Source: Paraburkholderia adhaesiva (GTDB lineage: Bacteria > Pseudomonadota > Gammaproteobacteria > Burkholderiales > Burkholderiaceae). From it: 64,000 nt of DNA. Under the pieces are notes generated by a model. The model saw nothing but the letters and a program-made list of their open reading frames with translations. It was not told the DNA's origin and did not search any database. A program made the translations under genes and the position numbers. Positions within the stretch are counted from its first letter, which is position 1; every line of letters starts with the position of its first letter. Location: contig NZ_JAJEJQ010000002.1 of the NCBI RefSeq assembly GCF_021390575.1, forward strand, positions 1,178,001 through 1,242,000, written 5' to 3'. Shown here in pieces: positions 60,609 to 64,000 of the stretch.

Positions 60609-61674
60609 CTTGTGGGCCTCCTTCGTCAAGATCGGCGGCGCGCACGCTGTACAGGTCCGCCAGTTCGTTACGCTGGGCAGCATCCGGCAGATGCCTGATC
60701 CGGTCTGCCGCCTCATTGAGCGCGTCCATCGTTGCCGCGCCCTGCAGCGCGGCCTTCACGTCATCGAAAGTTTCGTCCGGCCTCCTGGTGCGGCCTGCGG
60801 CGCGCGTGGCCTTGCGCGCCTTCATGCGTGACTTGACCGCGGCGGTGCGCGAGCCTTCGGGCCCGGCCGGGCCGGTCGTACCGGCATCCGTGGCCGGGAC
60901 CTCGAACCATTCGGACGGCGTACTCATGCCCTCGCGCAGACTCACGTAGACGCGCTTGAGGTTGACCACCTGGGACGCCGTGATGGCATCCAGCCGCCGC
61001 TGGATACGTTGCTCAATCATGTCTTTCGTGACACCCAGCGGCGCGAACGCCTCGACCATCTTCGCCATGCCTGCGGCACTGGTGTCCGCCGTCGCTTTCA
61101 GGGTGGCGTCAGCCTGCTCCATCGCGCGTTCGACCACGTCGGAAGGAACGATTGCCTTGATGCATTCGCGCAGGCGGCGCTGTGCCATGTTGGCGTACAG
61201 CTCGTAGACATCGCGCTCGTCATGCAGCACATAGCCGCCGCCGCGCGTTTCGCTGCGATCCCGCCAGTGAGGCACGATCCACGCGACGCGCTTGCGCGAG
61301 CGCGCTTCAAAGTCGATGCACCACGCCTCCATCTCCGAGAACGGAACGCCGGACCCGTCGCGGCCGCGCGAGCGTTCGCGCCAGCCCATGTCGAGGTTGC
61401 TCCACAGGGTACCGATCTCCTGCATCGCCTTGATGCTCGGCCCCCGGATATCCTCGCCGCCGCGGGCATACTGGTACTGGCTGTGTTCCGCCAGCGTGTT
61501 ACGTGTGAACGCCAGCAGTATCCGGTCCATCGCGCGCACCGCGTCGCGCGGAAAACGCTGCGCCATCAGATAGTTGATCTGCAGGTCGGCCAGTTCGCGG
61601 CTCTGTTCCAGCCGTGCGCCTGCCGTCTCGGTCACGTTCCTGTCTGCGGACAGGGACTCGATCACGTCATTCAT
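60592..61674 (-). CDS. Candidate phage recombination protein (single-strand annealing type)
   Basis: About 360 aa. Residues about 30-215 contain a pattern shared with phage proteins encoded next to YqaJ nucleases: YQYARGGEDIRGPSIKAMQE, IGTLWSNLDMGWRERSRGR, EMEAWCIDFEARSRKRVAWI and VYELYANMAQRRLRECIKAI. The remainder is basic and then acidic (RKATRAAGRTRRPDE, ending DLDEGGPQDG). The start overlaps the YqaJ gene's stop by four bases (ATGA), as in Red beta/exo-type two-gene systems. Assignment as an annealing protein rests on this pairing and loose pattern memory, not on a clear catalytic motif. Confidence 0.5.
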   Translation of the reverse strand: MNDVIESLSADRNVTETAGARLEQSRELADLQINYLMAQRFPRDAVRAMDRILLAFTRNTLAEHSQYQYARGGEDIRGPSIKAMQEIGTLWSNLDMGWRERSRGRDGSGVPFSEMEAWCIDFEARSRKRVAWIVPHWRDRSETRGGGYVLHDERDVYELYANMAQRRLRECIKAIVPSDVVERAMEQADATLKATADTSAAGMAKMVEAFAPLGVTKDMIEQRIQRRLDAITASQVVNLKRVYVSLREGMSTPSEWFEVPATDAGTTGPAGPEGSRTAAVKSRMKARKATRAAGRTRRPDETFDDVKAALQGAATMDALNEAADRIRHLPDAAQRNELADLYSVRAADLDEGGPQDGTPE

Positions 61675-62573
61675 TGCGGCTCTCCTTTCCGGCTGAACCG
61701 GAAGTCGATATAGCGCGTCGCCTCGACCTCGTATGCCTTGCGCTCGATCAGTGCGCGGCGATACGAACCGCCGTTCGGCAGCACGCCGATGCTCGCGTTG
61801 CCCATCATCTGCAGAAGGCGTGCGCGCGCCGCGTCCGCGCCTGCCTTCATCAGTTTCGCCTGCTCCTCGAAATCGAGCCGTGCGTAGTGCATCGCCTCCG
61901 CTTCGGCGGGCAACCGGATCGTGGTACCGTCGGTGCCGCGATAGATTCTTTTCAGCAGCGCTATTGCGGAGGGGTGCTCGTAGTCGAGCGGCGGGGCTTC
62001 GCCACGCTCCACGAACGCCCAGAAGTGCCGCTCGCCCTCGACCAGCTCCTCGATCATCTCGGGATCGCGCTCGACGTGATAGACGACCAGACGGCAGCCG
62101 CCGACGCAGGCGGCAAGATGCCAGCGTTCATAGCCCGAGACCGCCAGGTAGTGATGAACCTGCAGCAGGTATTCGGTCGGTATCGCGTCCGAATGTTCAT
62201 CTCCCCATTCGCCCAGCCGATGCGCCAGGCCATCGACATTCTTGATTTCGAGCCCTTCACGGCGACCGACGATGAGGCGGTCATAACTGGCCGTCATCCA
62301 GGGATAGCGGCGATGGCGGGCGATCTGGTGAGGCCGTCGCAGCTTCACCCTGTAGCGTTGTGCGTACATGTCCGCAATGACCGGTTCCATCGCGACGCCG
62401 AATGCGATCCGCTCGGCGGCGTCGGCCCCGACCTCATCGGCCTCGATCTGTCCGGTCAGTTCCAGGAAAAACTGGTGCATGGTCTTGTAGCGCGACTGTC
62501 CGAGCGCGGCGGCGGCATTGCTGCCGCCGATGCTCCGGCTTCGCGGCGCGACCCGCTCTTCACACGCATTCAT
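61671..62573 (-). CDS. YqaJ-type viral recombinase/exonuclease
   Basis: About 300 aa. YqaJ/lambda-exonuclease fold: GGSNAAAALGQSRYKTMHQF, FGVAMEPVIADMYAQRYRVK, MTASYDRLIVGRREGLEIKN carrying the D...E-x-K nuclease core, and QVHHYLAVSGYERWHLAACV. It should resect double-stranded DNA ends for phage recombination. GGGAGATGTAGCG precedes ATG 62573. It is followed by the overlapping candidate annealing gene and preceded by a 54-codon gene, all one transcription unit. Confidence 0.85.
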   Translation of the reverse strand: MNACEERVAPRSRSIGGSNAAAALGQSRYKTMHQFFLELTGQIEADEVGADAAERIAFGVAMEPVIADMYAQRYRVKLRRPHQIARHRRYPWMTASYDRLIVGRREGLEIKNVDGLAHRLGEWGDEHSDAIPTEYLLQVHHYLAVSGYERWHLAACVGGCRLVVYHVERDPEMIEELVEGERHFWAFVERGEAPPLDYEHPSAIALLKRIYRGTDGTTIRLPAEAEAMHYARLDFEEQAKLMKAGADAARARLLQMMGNASIGVLPNGGSYRRALIERKAYEVEATRYIDFRFSRKGEPQ

Positions 62574-62575
62574 CG

Positions 62576-62740
62576 CTACATCTCCCGGTGCGTCAGCAAC
62601 CACAGCCGGGAAATGGCAACGCGCGGTTCGCGGAACTGGTAGCGCTGCTGCCACCATGGCCGATGCAGCGATTTCGGGATCGTGCGCAGCGTCGCGCGGT
62701 AGCTCATCGGCGCGCGCAGATCAAAACGGCAGTCGTTCAC
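62576..62740 (-). CDS. 54-residue unknown protein of the element
   Basis: A very short gene with a good signal: GTG 62740 is preceded by CTGGAGACGTACC. The product is basic and Trp/Arg-rich (LRTIPKSLHRPWWQQRYQFR, then AISRLWLLTHREM). The stop lies two bases before the YqaJ start, and the YqaJ ribosome site lies inside the last codons, which supports coupled translation. An ATG at codon 12 is an alternative start. No family is recognised. Confidence 0.6.
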   Translation of the reverse strand: MNDCRFDLRAPMSYRATLRTIPKSLHRPWWQQRYQFREPRVAISRLWLLTHREM

Positions 62741-63562
62741 GGTACGTCTCCAGGTCCTCTACGATGGACGCTCCATGTGTGAGCGCCAGCGACCCACTCC
62801 ACACCGATTTGCGCTGTTGCCTGATTTCATTACGCTTTTTTTGATAATTGTGGCCAGCGGCATGAAACGCACTGCAGAAAACGCATTACCGGTCATTTCC
62901 CCTGCAACGATGTCAGTTTTATGCGTCGAACGAGAACGGATAATAGGCCGTGAATTACGCGAATCAACCTCTTTTTTTCGGGGCAGACAAATTGGCGCAA
63001 CGCACCATCCGGCAGGCTGTAATTATCCAATCCGGGTTTTTGCAGGGTATCGACAAGACCTTGTCCAGGCAGCATGGGACGAGACAGATTCACCACCAGA
63101 TTGCAGGTTTTCCGCCGCGGGACCTGATTCACCCGTAGCTTACAGCCGCAAGCGCTTCTGTTGTGCGACGCAGAACTTCCCACCCTAAACGGTTACAGAA
63201 AATTCGGCGCATCCACTTTTCCCCTGGGATTTACCCTGATATCGACGCCTTTGCGCGGGGCACCAGATTCAATCAGTTTTATACGCATAGAAATGCGACA
63301 TTTACCGCTTCGCCAGTATTCGCGCCACCTGGCACGTACTTCGCGTTGATTTTAGAAATATATATAGAGTGTCATTGGGTCTGCCGAGCGGTACTCAATA
63401 TATATTTTCCGGCTTTCAATCCATTTGAAAATTAGCCGTATCCGTTCTAACGTTCTAATTCCCCGCCTCACCGACCGATTGAGCGCGTCATGGCCTCGCC
63501 ATCACGACCGCGCCGCTCGCCATTTCTGCGGTCCTTGCAGGCACACATCAAGGGAGAGCGCC
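62741..63562. other. AT-rich switch region between divergent gene blocks
   Basis: About 820 bases, markedly richer in A/T than the rest of the window (long A/T stretches near 62820-62850 and 63350-63450). It separates the minus-strand recombination genes from the plus-strand HNH gene. Frames at 62893-63183 (minus) and 62950-63138 (plus) are open but carry no recognised domain; I do not call them. Promoters for both sides must be here, and a lysogeny-type repressor gene is not visible. Confidence 0.5.
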
Positions 63563-64000
63563 ATGGATGGCAGCGAGTACGCACGGCAGTACAAAGACCC
63601 ACGCTGGCAGCGCGTTCGCCTCGAAATCATGCGGCGCGATAACTTCACGTGCGTCGAGTGCGGCGATGACGCATCGACGCTCAACGTGCATCACGTTCGC
63701 TACCTTCGCGACGTTCCTCCATGGGCCTATCCTCCCTGGCTGCTTGTCACGCTGTGCGAGTCGTGCCATGAAGCGATCCATGGCGGAATGCCTACCGGCG
63801 ATGAACGCCTCTGCTCGCTAGCGCGAGCCGCAGGAATGAACGCAACACACTTCGCATTGTTAAGGGAAGTGTGTTGCGCATGCTTCTATACGCAGACTGC
63901 AAAACTCACGTCCGGGCAATGGACCGAAGTGATCCTTGCCTTCTATTCGGCGATTCTCGCGCGATTGCCCGAGATCATCCCGACCCCGGAATCAAGGCGG
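63563..64000 (+). CDS. HNH endonuclease-like protein, 3' end beyond the window
   Basis: At least 146 aa, open to the last base. The HNH zinc-finger nuclease pattern is complete: DPRWQRVRLEIMRRDNFTCV, CVECG and CESCH as two CxxC pairs, and the active-site HH of LNVHHVRYLRD followed by EAIHGG. It may be a nicking or packaging-type nuclease of a phage, or a homing-type enzyme. AGGGAGAGC precedes ATG 63563. Two more Cys (REVCCACFYTQ) follow in the C-terminal part. Confidence 0.85.
   Translation, partial: MDGSEYARQYKDPRWQRVRLEIMRRDNFTCVECGDDASTLNVHHVRYLRDVPPWAYPPWLLVTLCESCHEAIHGGMPTGDERLCSLARAAGMNATHFALLREVCCACFYTQTAKLTSGQWTEVILAFYSAILARLPEIIPTPESRR

Larger units (their letters stand above)
57609..64000. 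mobile_element. Integrated element with serine recombinase (prophage or island), right end beyond the window
   Basis: Starts at the junction in the aldo/keto reductase gene. Contents in order: large serine recombinase (plus), a minus-strand block of small unknown genes, a candidate single-strand annealing protein, YqaJ-type exonuclease and a 54-codon gene, then an AT-rich switch region and an HNH nuclease (plus). The recombination pair is typical of phage early genes. No capsid or tail genes are visible yet, so prophage versus other island stays open. Confidence 0.75.

Overview
The window looks like chromosomal DNA of a Burkholderiaceae member, most likely Paraburkholderia or Caballeronia. 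The signs are the high GC content with strong third-position GC bias, the many GTG/TTG starts, and gene families typical of that group: two-gene indolepyruvate oxidoreductase, a PHA operon with phasin, a YCII/ECF sigma pair, HpnR, RpoN2 and Burkholderia-type palindromic repeats. No rRNA, tRNA or CRISPR array was seen. Species cannot be fixed by reading alone.

Layout. 1-4200: two cyclic-di-GMP genes, an EAL protein cut by the window edge and a large GAF-GGDEF-globin-GAF-EAL protein behind a perfect FNR-type box. 4600-12770: one plus-strand operon for CoA-dependent aerobic breakdown of 2-aminobenzoate (anthranilate) or a close analogue. It holds a monooxygenase/reductase fusion, SDR, MarR regulator, enoyl-CoA hydratase, acyl-CoA dehydrogenase, RidA and a benzoate-type CoA ligase. 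Its promoter is overlapped by an inverted repeat and it ends in a good terminator. 12950-16600: an NTF2-like/ECF sigma/YCII trio, a gene broken by an in-frame amber codon, and a DUF190 gene. 16700-22600: a ClpG/ClpK-like AAA+ disaggregase, AI-2E permease, SurE, and a CBS-BON protein under a second FNR-type box. 22990-31370: a cyclase-family hydrolase (isatin hydrolase or formamidase type), MarR, thioesterase and iorBA, then a two-component flavin monooxygenase with its own regulator.

31680-42190 is a mixed stretch: SYLF lipoprotein, Tyr/Gly/His-rich lipoprotein, SDR, radical-SAM HpnR, patatin plus GntP permease, an open UDG-DUF488 fusion, an SH3 protein with a Pro/Gly tail, and debris of an outer-membrane protein. 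42530-54000 resembles the low-oxygen/stress loci of Burkholderia: Hsp20, phasin-PhaB-PhaC, UspA, zinc alcohol dehydrogenase, phosphoketolase, DHH phosphoesterase and a kinase-like/P-loop fusion. 53970-56310 holds an IS5-type transposase fragment and a second-type rpoN.

From about 57610 to the right edge is an integrated element. A large serine recombinase sits directly beside an aldo/keto reductase gene that has lost its first ~50 codons. Downstream come small unknown genes, a candidate single-strand annealing protein coupled to a YqaJ-type exonuclease, a 54-codon gene and an HNH nuclease running off the window. The second end of the element and the missing 5' part of the reductase gene are predicted to lie beyond position 64000.

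Two themes recur: control by oxygen (FNR boxes, globin sensor, stress/fermentation locus) and degradation of aromatic/indolic compounds. The cyclase and indolepyruvate oxidoreductase genes could feed the anthranilate operon; this link is inference only.
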